NCBI GenBank assembly: GCA_963972195.1
Contig: CAXATH010000009.1
Coordinates: 1 to 64,000, forward strand
Source of the DNA: Litorimonas sp963972195
GTDB taxonomy: Bacteria > Pseudomonadota > Alphaproteobacteria > Caulobacterales > Maricaulaceae
Direction: 5' to 3'
Length of the DNA: 64,000 bases
The position numbers and the translations under genes were made by a program. The notes below the pieces were generated by a model. That model had not been told where the DNA came from. It made no database searches and saw only the letters and a program-made list of their open reading frames with translations. Positions 44,467-54,668 of this stretch are shown piece by piece; within the stretch, counting starts at the first letter, position 1, and every line of letters begins with the position of its first letter.

Positions 44467-46620
44467 TCACATGAAACTTTGGGGATCGATATCTACTTGG
44501 ATCTTGTATTTTGCCGGCGGGCGTATCTTTGCTCGCCAGACTGCCATATAACGCGGCAGGTTCACGCCGGGCTCCGCCTGAATGAAAAGACGGCGACGAT
44601 AAAGCCCTCTCAACCTCCCAATAGGCGGCTCGGAAGGGCCGAGAATCTCGATTCCTTCCGCCCGAGGGGCAAGGCTTACCATTTTTTTGGATAAACTTTC
44701 CGTTTTCTTTAAATCCGGACCGGAGATGATAACGGCCGCAAGCTTCCCGAAGGGCGGCAGGCCGAGCATTTCGCGCATGGCCAGTTCGACCCCGATAAAC
44801 AGCTCTCTGTCACCAGCGGCAAGCGCGAGGAGAGCTTCATGTTCCGGTTGGTGCGTCTGGATAAGCGCCCGCCCCGGCTTTTCTGCGCGCCCCGCCCGCC
44901 CGGCGACTTGCACAAGAGTTTGATAGGTCCGCTCCCCGGCTCGCGGGTCACCGCCCGCCAACCCAAGGTCGCCATCTACCACACCGACAAATGTCAAATG
45001 CGGGAAATTATGACCTTTGACCACCATTTGGGTTCCAACGAGAATATCAATCTCGCCCGTCGCCATTCTATCCATGCGCTCTCTGATCGCATTTGGATTA
45101 CCGGCCGTATCGGAGCTGAAAATCTCAATCCTGGCCTCTGGGAAATGCCGCGCCGCTTCCTCAGCGACACGTTCAACCCCGGGTCCGACGGCCGTCAGAC
45201 TGTCTTCGGCTTTGCAATTTGGGCAAAGCGTGGGCATGCGCATGGAAAACCCCGTCAAATGGCACATGGCGCGGCCTGTCGCCCGATGCTCAACCAGCCA
45301 GCTATCCGTATCCGGGCTTTTCAGCTTTTCCCCGCAGGAGCGGCAAATAATGAGCGGCGCATAGCCCCGACGGTTAAGGTAAAGCATAGACTGATCGCCC
45401 TGCTCCAACCCGGCTCTGACGGCCTCAATCAGGGGCGTCGAGAGAAAATCGCCTTTTTCGGGTTGATTCTCTTTCAAATCGACAAGGCCAATATCCGGCA
45501 AGACCGCCGCGCCCGGCCGCTCAGGCAAAACGATATGGGCAAATTTTCCGCTCCGCGCATTATGCAGGCTTTCCAGAGACGGGGTGGCAGACGCCAGAAT
45601 AACGGCATGACCCGAAAGCTTGGCGCGCACGATTGACATATCCCGGGCATTATAGATGACGCCCTCTTCCTGCTTATAGGACGTGTCATGTTCCTCATCG
45701 ACCACAATCAGCTTCAAATCCGAAAATGGCAGGTAGAGCGCAGACCTCGCGCCAACGACTAATTTTGCGCGTCCTTGCGCCACTTCGCGCCAGACCCGGC
45801 GGCGCGGCGCGTCCCCGGCCGCCGAGTGCCATTCGGCCGGTTTTACCCCAAACCGTTTCTCAAACCGGGTCATACCCGCCTGCGTCAGCGCAATTTCCGG
45901 AACGAGGATAAGCACCTGCCCGCCTTGGCGCAGGGCTTCCGCTACGGCCTCAAAATAGACTTCCGTTTTACCTGACCCGGTCACGCCGTCGAGCAAGCTG
46001 ACCGAAAAGTCCTGGATCTGCATTTGCGCGACCAGCTCTTTAGCGGCGTCCTCCTGTCCTTCGGTTAGCTCCATGCCGGGGTGATCCGGATCGGGCTCGT
46101 CAAAAGGCGCATCGACGGGCAGAGCCATTTCCTGCATCGCGCCGACTTTGACCAAGCCCTTCACAACGCCCGCACTCACCCCGGCGCGGGACGCTATTTC
46201 GCTTGCGCGGGCTGGGAACGGACCGCCCTCACGCAGCACGGCGCGGCGCGAAGGCGTCAATTGAGACGGCGCGGCGCCTGTCGGCATGTAATGTGAAACC
46301 ACCGGGCTGGGATCGAGAGCTTTATAAGATCGCAGAACCATGCGGAAAACCTGCCCCGGTGAGGCGACATTATACTTTGCCGTCCATTCAATGAATTTTA
46401 TCATTTCTGGCGAGAGAGGCCGCGTCAGCTTGCGTTCCGCGATTTCTTTCAGCTCCCGACCTTCTTCTGCCGGGCCCAGACTCGTCACCACCCCAAGCTT
46501 CATCTGCTTGCCAATCGGCGCGTAAACAAAGTCGCCCACGCTCAGGTCCATATCCTCGGGCACCGCGTAATCAAACGCGCCGGGCACATTCACTGGAAAA
46601 AGTATTTGAGCGTTTTGCAT
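44467..46620 (-). CDS. priA: Primosomal replication restart helicase PriA
   Basis: This 717-residue 3'-5' helicase reloads the replisome at stalled forks. The N-terminal DNA-binding part starts ILFPVNVPGAFDYAVPEDM. The helicase core has Walker A GVTGSGKTEVYF, DEEH in VVDEEHDTSYKQEEG, and SATPSLES. The zinc ribbon is CRSCGEKLKSPDTDSW followed by CHLTGFSMRMPTLCPNC. The later motif V-VI region is VGTQMVVKGHNFPHLT and VAGRAGRAEKPG. It is divergent from the transaldolase gene, 59 bp apart, an arrangement common in alphaproteobacteria. Confidence 0.97.
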   Translation of the reverse strand: MQNAQILFPVNVPGAFDYAVPEDMDLSVGDFVYAPIGKQMKLGVVTSLGPAEEGRELKEIAERKLTRPLSPEMIKFIEWTAKYNVASPGQVFRMVLRSYKALDPSPVVSHYMPTGAAPSQLTPSRRAVLREGGPFPARASEIASRAGVSAGVVKGLVKVGAMQEMALPVDAPFDEPDPDHPGMELTEGQEDAAKELVAQMQIQDFSVSLLDGVTGSGKTEVYFEAVAEALRQGGQVLILVPEIALTQAGMTRFEKRFGVKPAEWHSAAGDAPRRRVWREVAQGRAKLVVGARSALYLPFSDLKLIVVDEEHDTSYKQEEGVIYNARDMSIVRAKLSGHAVILASATPSLESLHNARSGKFAHIVLPERPGAAVLPDIGLVDLKENQPEKGDFLSTPLIEAVRAGLEQGDQSMLYLNRRGYAPLIICRSCGEKLKSPDTDSWLVEHRATGRAMCHLTGFSMRMPTLCPNCKAEDSLTAVGPGVERVAEEAARHFPEARIEIFSSDTAGNPNAIRERMDRMATGEIDILVGTQMVVKGHNFPHLTFVGVVDGDLGLAGGDPRAGERTYQTLVQVAGRAGRAEKPGRALIQTHQPEHEALLALAAGDRELFIGVELAMREMLGLPPFGKLAAVIISGPDLKKTESLSKKMVSLAPRAEGIEILGPSEPPIGRLRGLYRRRLFIQAEPGVNLPRYMAVWRAKIRPPAKYKIQVDIDPQSFM

Positions 46621-46679
46621 CTGAATGATTCGTGGTAACAGGCCGCGAACTTAACCACAGCCCCACGGGACATAAAGCC

Positions 46680-47333
46680 ATGAAATTTTTTGTTGATAGT
46701 GCCGATCTGGACGCCATCTCTGCCCTGAACGACATCGGACTTGTTGACGGCGTCACAACAAACCCGTCCATCATCGCCAAATCCGGCCGCGACTTCAAAG
46801 AAGTCATTGCTGAAATTTGCAAAATTACCGAAGGCCATGTCAGCGCCGAAGTCGTCGCGACAGAAGCCGACGATATGATCAAAGAAGGCCGTCACCTTCG
46901 CAAAATTGCTGATAATGTCTGCGTAAAACTGCCACTTACGATGGACGGTTTGAAAGCCTGTAATACCTTATCAAAAGAAGGCACCCCGACCAATGTCACT
47001 CTTTGCTTCTCGCCTAATCAGGCTTTGCTTGCGGCTAAGTGCGGCGCAACTTACATTTCGCCATTTATCGGGCGTCTGGACGATATTACACTTGATGGCC
47101 TCGAGCTTATTGAAGATATCCGCACGATTTATGATAATTATGGCTATGAGACAGAAATTCTCGCCGCGTCCATCCGCAATGTAAACCACGTCAAGGAATG
47201 CGCGCTTGTTGGCGCTGACGTCATGACTGCTCCGCCGTCCGTTATTGAAAGCCTGTCCAAACACGTCCTGACTGACAAGGGCTTGGAAGCCTTTCTCAAG
47301 GATTGGGAAAAAACGGGTCAGAGCATCCTTTAA
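46680..47333 (+). CDS. tal: Transaldolase, small (FSA/TalC) type
   Basis: This 217-residue TIM-barrel enzyme transfers dihydroxyacetone units in the pentose phosphate pathway or acts as fructose-6-phosphate aldolase. The Schiff-base lysine is K83 in VCVKLPLTMDG. Other hallmarks are MKFFVDSADLDAI, VTTNPSIIAKSG, TLCFSPNQALLAAKCGATYIS in outline and AASIRN. I chose the ATG at 46680, which gives the standard N terminus; a GTG at 46632 would add 16 unlike residues. It is followed by a bidirectional terminator. Confidence 0.96.
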   Translation: MKFFVDSADLDAISALNDIGLVDGVTTNPSIIAKSGRDFKEVIAEICKITEGHVSAEVVATEADDMIKEGRHLRKIADNVCVKLPLTMDGLKACNTLSKEGTPTNVTLCFSPNQALLAAKCGATYISPFIGRLDDITLDGLELIEDIRTIYDNYGYETEILAASIRNVNHVKECALVGADVMTAPPSVIESLSKHVLTDKGLEAFLKDWEKTGQSIL

Positions 47334-47348
47334 GTCACTTATAAATGT

Positions 47349-47377
47349 AAAAAGCCCGGCAAATTGCCGGGCTTTTT
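47349..47377. terminator. Bidirectional terminator between tal and the acylase gene
   Basis: AAAAAGCCCGGC and GCCGGGCTTTTT form a perfect 12-bp stem around AAATT with A and T runs on both sides, so it can stop transcription of the converging tal and acylase genes. Confidence 0.93.
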
Positions 47378-47396
47378 ATTTGTCTTGAACTTCGGG

Positions 47397-49577
47397 CTAT
47401 TTCCCCGGCCGATAGGTTCGAACGGCCCGCGCCTCAACGTCTTCGCGGTAATAGGGCACGTCCTTAAATTCAACATTGATATAAGGCGCTATCTGATCGT
47501 CGAAATGCGGCGAGTTTGGATCATTGCTTTGGCCGCCCGCAAGCAGGCTCTTGGCCTTCACTTTATCGCCAAATTCAACGACTGCCACAAAGCTGTTACC
47601 GCGATATCCGTAAATCTTCTTCGTATTTTCGCCCTGGCTGGCACCGAATGCCGCAAGCGCTCCCCAGCGGCCCGAGGCCATAGGCACAGGATAGCTCTTT
47701 TGCGCGTCATCAAATTCCAGATCAATATGGCCGGAGAGACGTTGGAAGCGGTTAATCTCGCCCCACGGCGTTTTCCAGGTGCCATAGTCAGCCGTCATTT
47801 TCGCTATCGCCTTGCCCAATAGGGCCATTTGCTCCTGCGGCGTTCCGCTTTCAAAGAAATGCATATAGGTCTCCATCCGGCTCGCCCCTTTCGGCCTGGC
47901 GGCGGATTGCAACATCTCCATGCCGTAAAAATGAGCCAGAGACATGGCAACGGACTCGGCTGAAACGGTGTGATCCCACCCATCCAGAACCGCAATCGCT
48001 TCGGCGTAACTCGGATTCTTATTGGTCAACTCATATGAGTCGACAAGGCTCGGAATGATAATTTCAAAAGCTGGGAGCGCGGGGTCATATGCCAGATCAA
48101 TTAAGCTATCCAAAGTCAGATCGTTCGCCTCATCCAAAAGGCGGATGGCATGGACCGCTCTGAAATTTTCCTTATCCGGGGCCATATAGGCGGGGTAATT
48201 CTCGCGTTTCGGGCTGTTATCCCCGGCCGCCGTAAAGGGCGTCGAATTGGCATTCTGGATCCAGCCATTGGGCGGATTGAGCAATGTAATCGCCTCATCC
48301 ACGGGGTGCGTTCCGTCCCAATCCGTGCGCGTGTCCCATCCATTGACCGTGCCGGAATAATCGATCATCGGGTCACGCTTGGGAATGAAATTACCGTGAT
48401 AATAGGCGATATTGCCCTGCGCATCGGCATAGACCGTATTATTGGAAGAGTTCGTACGAATATCCATCATCTCGTTAAATTCGGCATGACCGCTCGTTTT
48501 CGTGCGAAGGAAAGATTGTTTTAGCGCATTGACCGGGTCCCAATTGATTTTAGTGACCACCCATTTATCGCCTTCCATATGTGTCACCGGCCCGTGATGG
48601 GTGTGATACATCGGGAACGTCCGCGATTTCATTCTGTTGCCGTCTTTGTAATCCAGTGTGACCTCAGATACCTGAACCGGACGCATTTCATCACCGAAGC
48701 GGTAAACCATTTTGCCGTCCTGCTCCGAAATATCTTCGCGGAATTTATCGATGAAATCGACATAGGTGGAAGTGTGCATCCAGCCATTCTTTTCGGAGAA
48801 GCCCTGATAGACAAAGAATTGCCCCCAGGTCACCGCGCCGTAAGCGTTGAGCCCCTCTTCGCTTACGACATGGACCTCGCCGCGAAAATAAAAACTCGTA
48901 TGCGGATTGATGAGCAGCATCGGATTGCCGGAACGCGTCAGATCGCCAGAGACGGCGATACCGTTTGATCCGGCGGGCTCAGGATCAACAAAAGGCGCGT
49001 TGGAGGTCAAAAGAAGAGAATCCCCCGGCTCTTTATCCCGATAAAAGGCTTTGATTCCGTCCAGCGGGATTTGCTCGATGTCGCCGCCAATGGACCCTTC
49101 AGAGAAGAACATCGGCATCCAAGGCTCGAACCGGGTCAGCAGCTCCGGCTCCACCTCTGGATGGGTGGCGAGGTAATAATTCAGCCCGTCCGCAAAAGCA
49201 TCGCAAAGCGCCTTCACATCGGCGGGCGCATTTTCATAGGCCGCCTTGGCTTCGTCCATGGTCATATAGAGCCGCGCGCGTAGATCGCTATAAATGGCCT
49301 CTTCGCCTTCTATTTCGGCTAAACGGCCCATCGCCCAGACATAATTGCGTTCGATACGGGGGAAATCATCCTCGGCCTGAGCGTAGAGAAGTCCGAAGAC
49401 TGCATCCGCGTCCGTTTTGCCGTAAATATGCGGCACGCCGTAATCATCGCGGATAATCTCGACATTTTGGGCTTGAGCGTCTAGCCGCGCCATTTCAGTG
49501 GGATCAGCGGTCCGCGTCTCCAGAGTGGCGCAGCTCGCCAATAAAAATACAGAAACAACAGCCCAGACTCGAAACAT
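47397..49577 (-). CDS. Penicillin acylase family hydrolase, lipoprotein
   Basis: This 726-residue Ntn-hydrolase precursor has a lipoprotein signal (FRVWAVVSVFLLASC, C16). The alpha region has IIRDDYGVPHIYGKTDADAV. The nucleophile is S204 in AGSNGIAVSG, and the later NANSTPFTAAGD supplies the family asparagine. I chose the ATG at 49577, which has AAGGTGG upstream; a more distant start at 49892 would add 105 residues of low quality. It shares the fold and the DADA(x)FG motif with the acylase at 4585-6732 but differs widely otherwise. Substrates such as acyl-homoserine lactones or acylated peptides are possible. It is a single-gene unit with a terminator at its end. Confidence 0.9.
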   Translation of the reverse strand: MFRVWAVVSVFLLASCATLETRTADPTEMARLDAQAQNVEIIRDDYGVPHIYGKTDADAVFGLLYAQAEDDFPRIERNYVWAMGRLAEIEGEEAIYSDLRARLYMTMDEAKAAYENAPADVKALCDAFADGLNYYLATHPEVEPELLTRFEPWMPMFFSEGSIGGDIEQIPLDGIKAFYRDKEPGDSLLLTSNAPFVDPEPAGSNGIAVSGDLTRSGNPMLLINPHTSFYFRGEVHVVSEEGLNAYGAVTWGQFFVYQGFSEKNGWMHTSTYVDFIDKFREDISEQDGKMVYRFGDEMRPVQVSEVTLDYKDGNRMKSRTFPMYHTHHGPVTHMEGDKWVVTKINWDPVNALKQSFLRTKTSGHAEFNEMMDIRTNSSNNTVYADAQGNIAYYHGNFIPKRDPMIDYSGTVNGWDTRTDWDGTHPVDEAITLLNPPNGWIQNANSTPFTAAGDNSPKRENYPAYMAPDKENFRAVHAIRLLDEANDLTLDSLIDLAYDPALPAFEIIIPSLVDSYELTNKNPSYAEAIAVLDGWDHTVSAESVAMSLAHFYGMEMLQSAARPKGASRMETYMHFFESGTPQEQMALLGKAIAKMTADYGTWKTPWGEINRFQRLSGHIDLEFDDAQKSYPVPMASGRWGALAAFGASQGENTKKIYGYRGNSFVAVVEFGDKVKAKSLLAGGQSNDPNSPHFDDQIAPYINVEFKDVPYYREDVEARAVRTYRPGK

Positions 49578-49713
49578 AAACCCACCTTTCTGACGCCACG
49601 CTATGAGGCAATGACAAAAAGGACAAGTGGGATTCGGCCTGAAGCTTTCCGCTTCGTTATTTTTATTCTTCGGCAAGCGCAAAACGCCTGCCCAAGATTT
49701 TTTAAAACCAATA

Positions 49714-52362
49714 TTATTTGGCTTTAATCGCCGCCTGAGCCGCTGCGAGGCGAGCAATCGGCACGCGATAAGGTGAGCAGGATACGTAATCGAGGCCGGC
49801 GCGGTGGCAAAACTCCACAGAGGCCGGGTCGCCGCCATGTTCGCCGCAAATGCCGAGCTTGATATTTTCCCGTGTCGAACGTCCCCGCTCAACGGCGATA
49901 TGGATAAGGTCGCCGACCCCGTCCTGATCGAGCGTCACGAACGGGTCTTTTTCCATAATGCCCTGATTGACATAATCCGGCAGGAACCGCCCGGCATCAT
50001 CGCGGGACAGGCCGAAGGTTGTTTGCGTCAGATCGTTTGTGCCAAACGAGAAAAACTCGGCATATTCCGCAATATCGGCGGCCCGAAGGGCGGCACGAGG
50101 CAGCTCAATCATCGTCCCGATCGTGTAGGCCAAAGCGCCCACTTCCTGCGCGATCGCGTCAATTTTTCCTTTGAGAATTTCAAGTTCCTTGGCCGAGCTG
50201 ACCAATGGAATCATGATTTCCGCCACTGGGGTGACGCCAGCCTCTTCGGAGACAAGCTTCTGCGCCTCGAAAATCGCCCTCGCCTGCATCTCGTAAATTT
50301 CCGGATAGGAAATACCGAGGCGGCAGCCGCGATGACCGAGCATCGGATTGCTTTCCTGCAAATCATTGGCGCGGTGCATCAGCTCGCCAGCGGGCACGCC
50401 GAGACTCTCCGCAACGCTTTCAATATCGGCTTCGGAATGCGGCAGGAATTCGTGCAAAGGCGGATCGAGCAAACGAATGGTGCAAGGCCGGTCTTCCATA
50501 ATCCGGAAAATCGCGGCGAAATCATCGCGCTGAACCGGAAGGATTTTTGCCAGAGCCGCTTCTCGGTCTTCCTTATCTTCCGCCAAGATCATTTCGCGGA
50601 AATAGCCAAGACGGTCAGCTTCGAAGAACATGTGTTCCGTGCGGCAAAGGCCAATGCCTTCGGCGCCGAAGTCTTTCGCGGTTTGAACGTCAAGCGGCGT
50701 TTCCGCGTTGGTGCGGATGCCAAGTTTCCGAGCCTCATCCGCCCATTTCATGACCTTGGCAAAATCACCGGACAGTTCCGGCTGCTGCATCTCGACCGCG
50801 CCGAGGAAAACTTGCCCAGTGGCCCCGTCCACCGTGACCGTTTCACCTTTTTTGACGGTGCGGCCCATAACGGAAAAGCTCTCGGCTCTATAGTCGATGC
50901 GGATTTCTCCGGCCCCCGACACACATGGCCGGCCCATGCCGCGGGCGACCACGGCCGCGTGAGAGGTCATCCCGCCGCGGGCTGTGACAATCGCTTCAGC
51001 GGCGTGCATGCCATGAATGTCTTCGGGTGAAGTTTCAATACGTACGAGGATGACTTTGTGTCCGGCTTTCTTGAGCGCTTCAGCTTCATCCGAGGAGAAA
51101 ACGACTTCGCCAATCGCCGCGCCCGGAGACGCCGGAAGGCCCATGGCGATCATGTCTTTTTCGGCATCGGGATTGAGGGTCGGGTGCAAGAGCTGATCCA
51201 GACTGGCTGGCTCAAGGCGCAGCAGAGCTTCGTCGGTCGAAATCTGCCCGGCCTCCGCCATATCGACGGCAATTTTCAGCGCGGCTTTGGCGGTGCGTTT
51301 GCCCGTCCGGGTCTGAAGCATCCAAAGCGTGCCTTCTTCGACGGTAAATTCGATATCCTGCATATCGCGGTAATGCGCTTCAAGGGTCTCGAACGTTTCG
51401 GCGAGCTGCGCATAAGCCTCCGGAAGGGCCTCTTCCATACTTGGCAGCTCTTCTTCCATTTTTTCGCGCGACGCTTTGGTCAGGGTCTGCGGGGTCCGAA
51501 TACCGGCCACCACATCTTCGCCCTGTGCGTTCAAGAGGAACTCACCGTAATACCGGTTTTCGCCCGTGGACGGGTCGCGGGTAAAGGCCACGCCGGTTGC
51601 AGACGTATCGCCCATATTGCCAAAGACCATGGCCTGGACATTCACGGCTGTGCCCCAGGCGGCCGGGATATCATTGAGGCGGCGATAGACGATTGCCCGC
51701 TCATTCATCCAGGACCCGAAGACCGCATCCACGGCGCCGTTGAGCTGTTCCATTGGGTCCTGCGGAAAGTCCTGCCCCAGCTCGCGTTTCGTGGCGGCTT
51801 TGAATTCCTTGATGACAGAATCCCAATCCATGGCCGTCATCTCTGTATCGAGCAGATAGCCTTGGGTGTCTTTGTGGTTTTCGATGATGTCTTCGTAGAT
51901 ATGGTGATGCACGCCGAGTACCACATCAGAATACATAGTGATAAAACGGCGGTAGCTATCCAACGCAAATCGTCTGTCACCGGACAGTTCGGCCAGACCT
52001 TCGACGGTTTCGTCATTCAGGCCGAGGTTCAGCACGGTGTCCATCATGCCGGGCATAGAGGCGCGTGCGCCGGAACGGACAGAGACGAGAAGCGGGTTTG
52101 ACGCCTCCCCAAATTTTTTGCCCGTCAGCTTTTCAATTTCTTTCAGGCCGTCGGCGATCTGGTCATTCATATCATCAGGATATTTTTCGCCGTGATCGTA
52201 ATAATAAGTGCAGACATCGGTTGAGAGCGTAAATCCGGGCGGGACAGGCAGTCCGAGCGACGCCATTTCGGCGAGGTTGGCGCCCTTGCCGCCCAAAAGG
52301 TTTTTCATGGAAGTATCGCCTTCGGCAGAACCCCCGCCGAAATTGTAAACCCATTTTGTCAT
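49714..52362 (-). CDS. ppdK: Pyruvate phosphate dikinase
   Basis: This 882-residue enzyme interconverts pyruvate, ATP and phosphate with PEP, AMP and PPi. The N-terminal nucleotide-binding domain starts KWVYNFGGGSAEGD. The swivelling domain has the phosphohistidine in GGMTSHAAVVARGMGRPC. The C-terminal PEP barrel shows GLCRTEHMFF, GTNDLTQ and GICGEHGGDP. I chose the ATG at 52362, which has AGAGG eight bases upstream, over the longer start at 52395. It is separated from glyS by an inverted-repeat element. It supports gluconeogenic growth. Confidence 0.97.
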   Translation of the reverse strand: MTKWVYNFGGGSAEGDTSMKNLLGGKGANLAEMASLGLPVPPGFTLSTDVCTYYYDHGEKYPDDMNDQIADGLKEIEKLTGKKFGEASNPLLVSVRSGARASMPGMMDTVLNLGLNDETVEGLAELSGDRRFALDSYRRFITMYSDVVLGVHHHIYEDIIENHKDTQGYLLDTEMTAMDWDSVIKEFKAATKRELGQDFPQDPMEQLNGAVDAVFGSWMNERAIVYRRLNDIPAAWGTAVNVQAMVFGNMGDTSATGVAFTRDPSTGENRYYGEFLLNAQGEDVVAGIRTPQTLTKASREKMEEELPSMEEALPEAYAQLAETFETLEAHYRDMQDIEFTVEEGTLWMLQTRTGKRTAKAALKIAVDMAEAGQISTDEALLRLEPASLDQLLHPTLNPDAEKDMIAMGLPASPGAAIGEVVFSSDEAEALKKAGHKVILVRIETSPEDIHGMHAAEAIVTARGGMTSHAAVVARGMGRPCVSGAGEIRIDYRAESFSVMGRTVKKGETVTVDGATGQVFLGAVEMQQPELSGDFAKVMKWADEARKLGIRTNAETPLDVQTAKDFGAEGIGLCRTEHMFFEADRLGYFREMILAEDKEDREAALAKILPVQRDDFAAIFRIMEDRPCTIRLLDPPLHEFLPHSEADIESVAESLGVPAGELMHRANDLQESNPMLGHRGCRLGISYPEIYEMQARAIFEAQKLVSEEAGVTPVAEIMIPLVSSAKELEILKGKIDAIAQEVGALAYTIGTMIELPRAALRAADIAEYAEFFSFGTNDLTQTTFGLSRDDAGRFLPDYVNQGIMEKDPFVTLDQDGVGDLIHIAVERGRSTRENIKLGICGEHGGDPASVEFCHRAGLDYVSCSPYRVPIARLAAAQAAIKAK

Positions 52363-52387
52363 TTGATTGACCTCTAATATTTTTTTG

Positions 52388-52501
52388 CCTGTCATTCCGA
52401 GCGGAGCGGAGATGCGGAAGGTCGAGAGGAACAGAGCCCTTTACAAATCAGCTCACAAACTCTCGGCCTTCCAGGTTCCCTGCGGGCCCCGGAATGACAG
52501 G
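52388..52501. repeat. 114-bp imperfect inverted-repeat element
   Basis: CCTGTCATTCCG (52388-52399) and CGGAATGACAGG (52490-52501) are perfect inverted ends. Inside, GGAAGGTCGAG (52416-52426) pairs with CTCGGCCTTCC (52462-52472) with one mismatch. The whole folds into a long cruciform. It resembles REP/MITE-type dispersed elements that start GTCATTCC. It fills almost all the gap between ppdK and glyS and may also act as a terminator for glyS. Confidence 0.75.
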
Positions 52502-52508
52502 ATAAATG

Positions 52509-54668
52509 CTACCCATTAATCGCTTCAAAATCAGCAATCTGGCGCGCCGTATCACGAATTAAACCCAAAAGTCGAAGATTGTTTTCTTTGACAGCGCTGT
52601 CAGTTGAAATAACCTGCACTTCGGTAAAGAAGGCGTCAATTGGGGCGCGTAATTCGGCCAGAGACAGCATCGCTTTTTCAAAATTTTCATCTTCCAGAGC
52701 TGATGAGATTTGGGGTGACGCCGTCTGAAGCGCGTCGAAAAGAGCCGCGCCATGAGGATCGTCAGGTCGATTCGGCGCGCCTGTTGACAGGTCGCCCTTC
52801 TTTGCTTCGGACTTCAAAATATTCGCCGCCCGTTTATAACCGGCTAAGAGGTCTTCGCCCTCTTTCGCGTCGAGGAAGGATTGAAGTGCTTCTACGCGGT
52901 TGACGATGGCAATTAAGTCAATCTCTGAAGGAGCAAAGCCTACATGTTCACCTGTCTCCGGATCAAAAAGGTGGCGATGCTCATCCGCAACCAGGTTTAG
53001 CACAGATCTTATCAAATCTATTGAGTACTCATCTCGAAGTAGGACCTGAATCCTATCCAGCGCGAATGAGAACAATGTTCCTTCTTGCTCGCCTAGAGCT
53101 TCCGCAAGTGAAGCTTTTTTCCAAGTCACAAAACTTTTTTGAAGGTGAGGAGAATATTGTTTGGCTGCCAATAAGAATAACTCGGTCAAATTTAGTCTAA
53201 GCCCATTGAAGCGAATTATGTTGGCTTGACCAAGCATCGCCCGCCGCAAAGCGAACGGGTCTTTACTTCCCGTCGGTTTTTCATCAATCGCCCAAAACCC
53301 GACGAGCGTGTCGAGCTTATCCGCAAGGGCCACAGCCACGGCGACCGGATTGGTTGGCACCTCGTCACTCGGCCCTTTGGGTTTGTAATGATCTTCGATG
53401 GCCACAGCGATGTCCGGGTCGCCGCCTTCGCGTTCATACATCAGCCGCCCAATTTGACCTTCGAGCGAGGTGAACTCGATGACCATCTGTGTGACCAGAT
53501 CATTTTTGGCGAGCTTGGCGGCTGCTTCCGCCTTGTCCGGATCGGCCCCGACTTTGGGCGCGAGTTCACGGGCAAGCGCTGCCACACGTTCGGCCTTGTC
53601 CTTGATCGTGCCGAGCTTCTTGTGAAAGACCACCGTGTCGAGTTTGTCGTAATAGTCGGCGAGCGATTTTTTCGCGTCCTCGGATTGGAAAAATTTCGCA
53701 TCGGCGAGCCGCGCAGAGAGCACGCGAGAGTTGCCCGCCGCAATCGCTTTGCCGCCATCGGCCGCGTCCTGATTGGCGACCACAATAAAGTTTGGCGCCA
53801 GCTCTCCGCTCTTTGGATCGCGTACCGCAAAATATTTCTGATGCGTTCTCATGGACAGGCGGATGACCTCTCCCGGAAGCTCCAAAAAGCTCGGATCCAT
53901 ATCGCCCAAAATCACGACAGGCCATTCCGCCAGACCCGCGACTTCGGAAAGCAATCCTTCGTCTTCGACCAATTCCAAACCCTTATCCGCGCAAGCTTTT
54001 CGGGCCTGCTCGATAATTAATTCCTTACGCTTATCGTGCGAAAGAACGACATGCCCCTCCCCTTCGAGTGATTTAACATACGAGTCGAAGCCCTTGATTT
54101 TAAAAGGCCCCTTGCCATGCATTCTGTGGCCTTCGGTGATATCGCCGGATTTAATTCCGCCAACTTCGAACGGAACCACCGCCCCCTCAAGCAAGCAAAT
54201 AATGCCTTGCAAAGGCCGCACCCAACGGAAAGGAAACGCACCTGACTTCATGGATTTAGGCCACGGGAAATTCCCCATAATGTCCGGCACTAACTCGCTG
54301 ACAATCTCTGTCGTATTACGGCCTTCACTGTTTAAAATGGTAACGTAATACTCGCCCTTTTTCGGGTCGCTGTGAACTTCCGCCTCGGAGACATCCGACA
54401 GCCCGGCCCCGCGAAGGAAGCCTTCAATCGCGCGGTCAGGCGAGCCTACTCTCGGGCCCTTGCGCTCTTCGGAGACATCGGGTGAGCGGAGTGGAACTTC
54501 GGCGACAAATGTGAGGCGGCGCGGCCCCGAAAAGACCTTTACATCTTCGACTGTCAGCCCGGCTTTGGTCAGACCGTCCGTCATCATTTTGGACAAATCT
54601 TCCGCCGCGCGGACTTGCATCCGCGCCGGAATTTCTTCGGAGAATATTTCGAGAAGTAGCTCAGCCAT
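52509..54668 (-). CDS. glyS: Glycine--tRNA ligase beta subunit
   Basis: This 719-residue subunit of the bacterial alpha2beta2 glycyl-tRNA synthetase binds tRNA. It starts AELLLEIFSEEIPARM, with GPRRLTF, RWVRPLQGI and the HD-like and anticodon-binding regions later (ALADKLDTLVGFW, PFALRRAMLGQ). I chose the ATG at 54668, which overlaps the glyQ stop as TAATG; a further upstream start at 54725 would lie inside glyQ. Translational coupling keeps the two subunits balanced. Confidence 0.97.
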   Translation of the reverse strand: MAELLLEIFSEEIPARMQVRAAEDLSKMMTDGLTKAGLTVEDVKVFSGPRRLTFVAEVPLRSPDVSEERKGPRVGSPDRAIEGFLRGAGLSDVSEAEVHSDPKKGEYYVTILNSEGRNTTEIVSELVPDIMGNFPWPKSMKSGAFPFRWVRPLQGIICLLEGAVVPFEVGGIKSGDITEGHRMHGKGPFKIKGFDSYVKSLEGEGHVVLSHDKRKELIIEQARKACADKGLELVEDEGLLSEVAGLAEWPVVILGDMDPSFLELPGEVIRLSMRTHQKYFAVRDPKSGELAPNFIVVANQDAADGGKAIAAGNSRVLSARLADAKFFQSEDAKKSLADYYDKLDTVVFHKKLGTIKDKAERVAALARELAPKVGADPDKAEAAAKLAKNDLVTQMVIEFTSLEGQIGRLMYEREGGDPDIAVAIEDHYKPKGPSDEVPTNPVAVAVALADKLDTLVGFWAIDEKPTGSKDPFALRRAMLGQANIIRFNGLRLNLTELFLLAAKQYSPHLQKSFVTWKKASLAEALGEQEGTLFSFALDRIQVLLRDEYSIDLIRSVLNLVADEHRHLFDPETGEHVGFAPSEIDLIAIVNRVEALQSFLDAKEGEDLLAGYKRAANILKSEAKKGDLSTGAPNRPDDPHGAALFDALQTASPQISSALEDENFEKAMLSLAELRAPIDAFFTEVQVISTDSAVKENNLRLLGLIRDTARQIADFEAING

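Noticed and set aside
49804..51030. Open frame of 408 codons antisense to ppdK
   Set aside because: It lies fully inside ppdK, whose product matches its family along its whole length; the antisense product has no recognisable domain.
51058..52101. Open frame of 347 codons antisense to the ppdK 5' half
   Set aside because: Shadow of the well-supported ppdK reading frame.
53226..54020. Open frame of 264 codons antisense to glyS
   Set aside because: Shadow of glyS; no recognisable motif.
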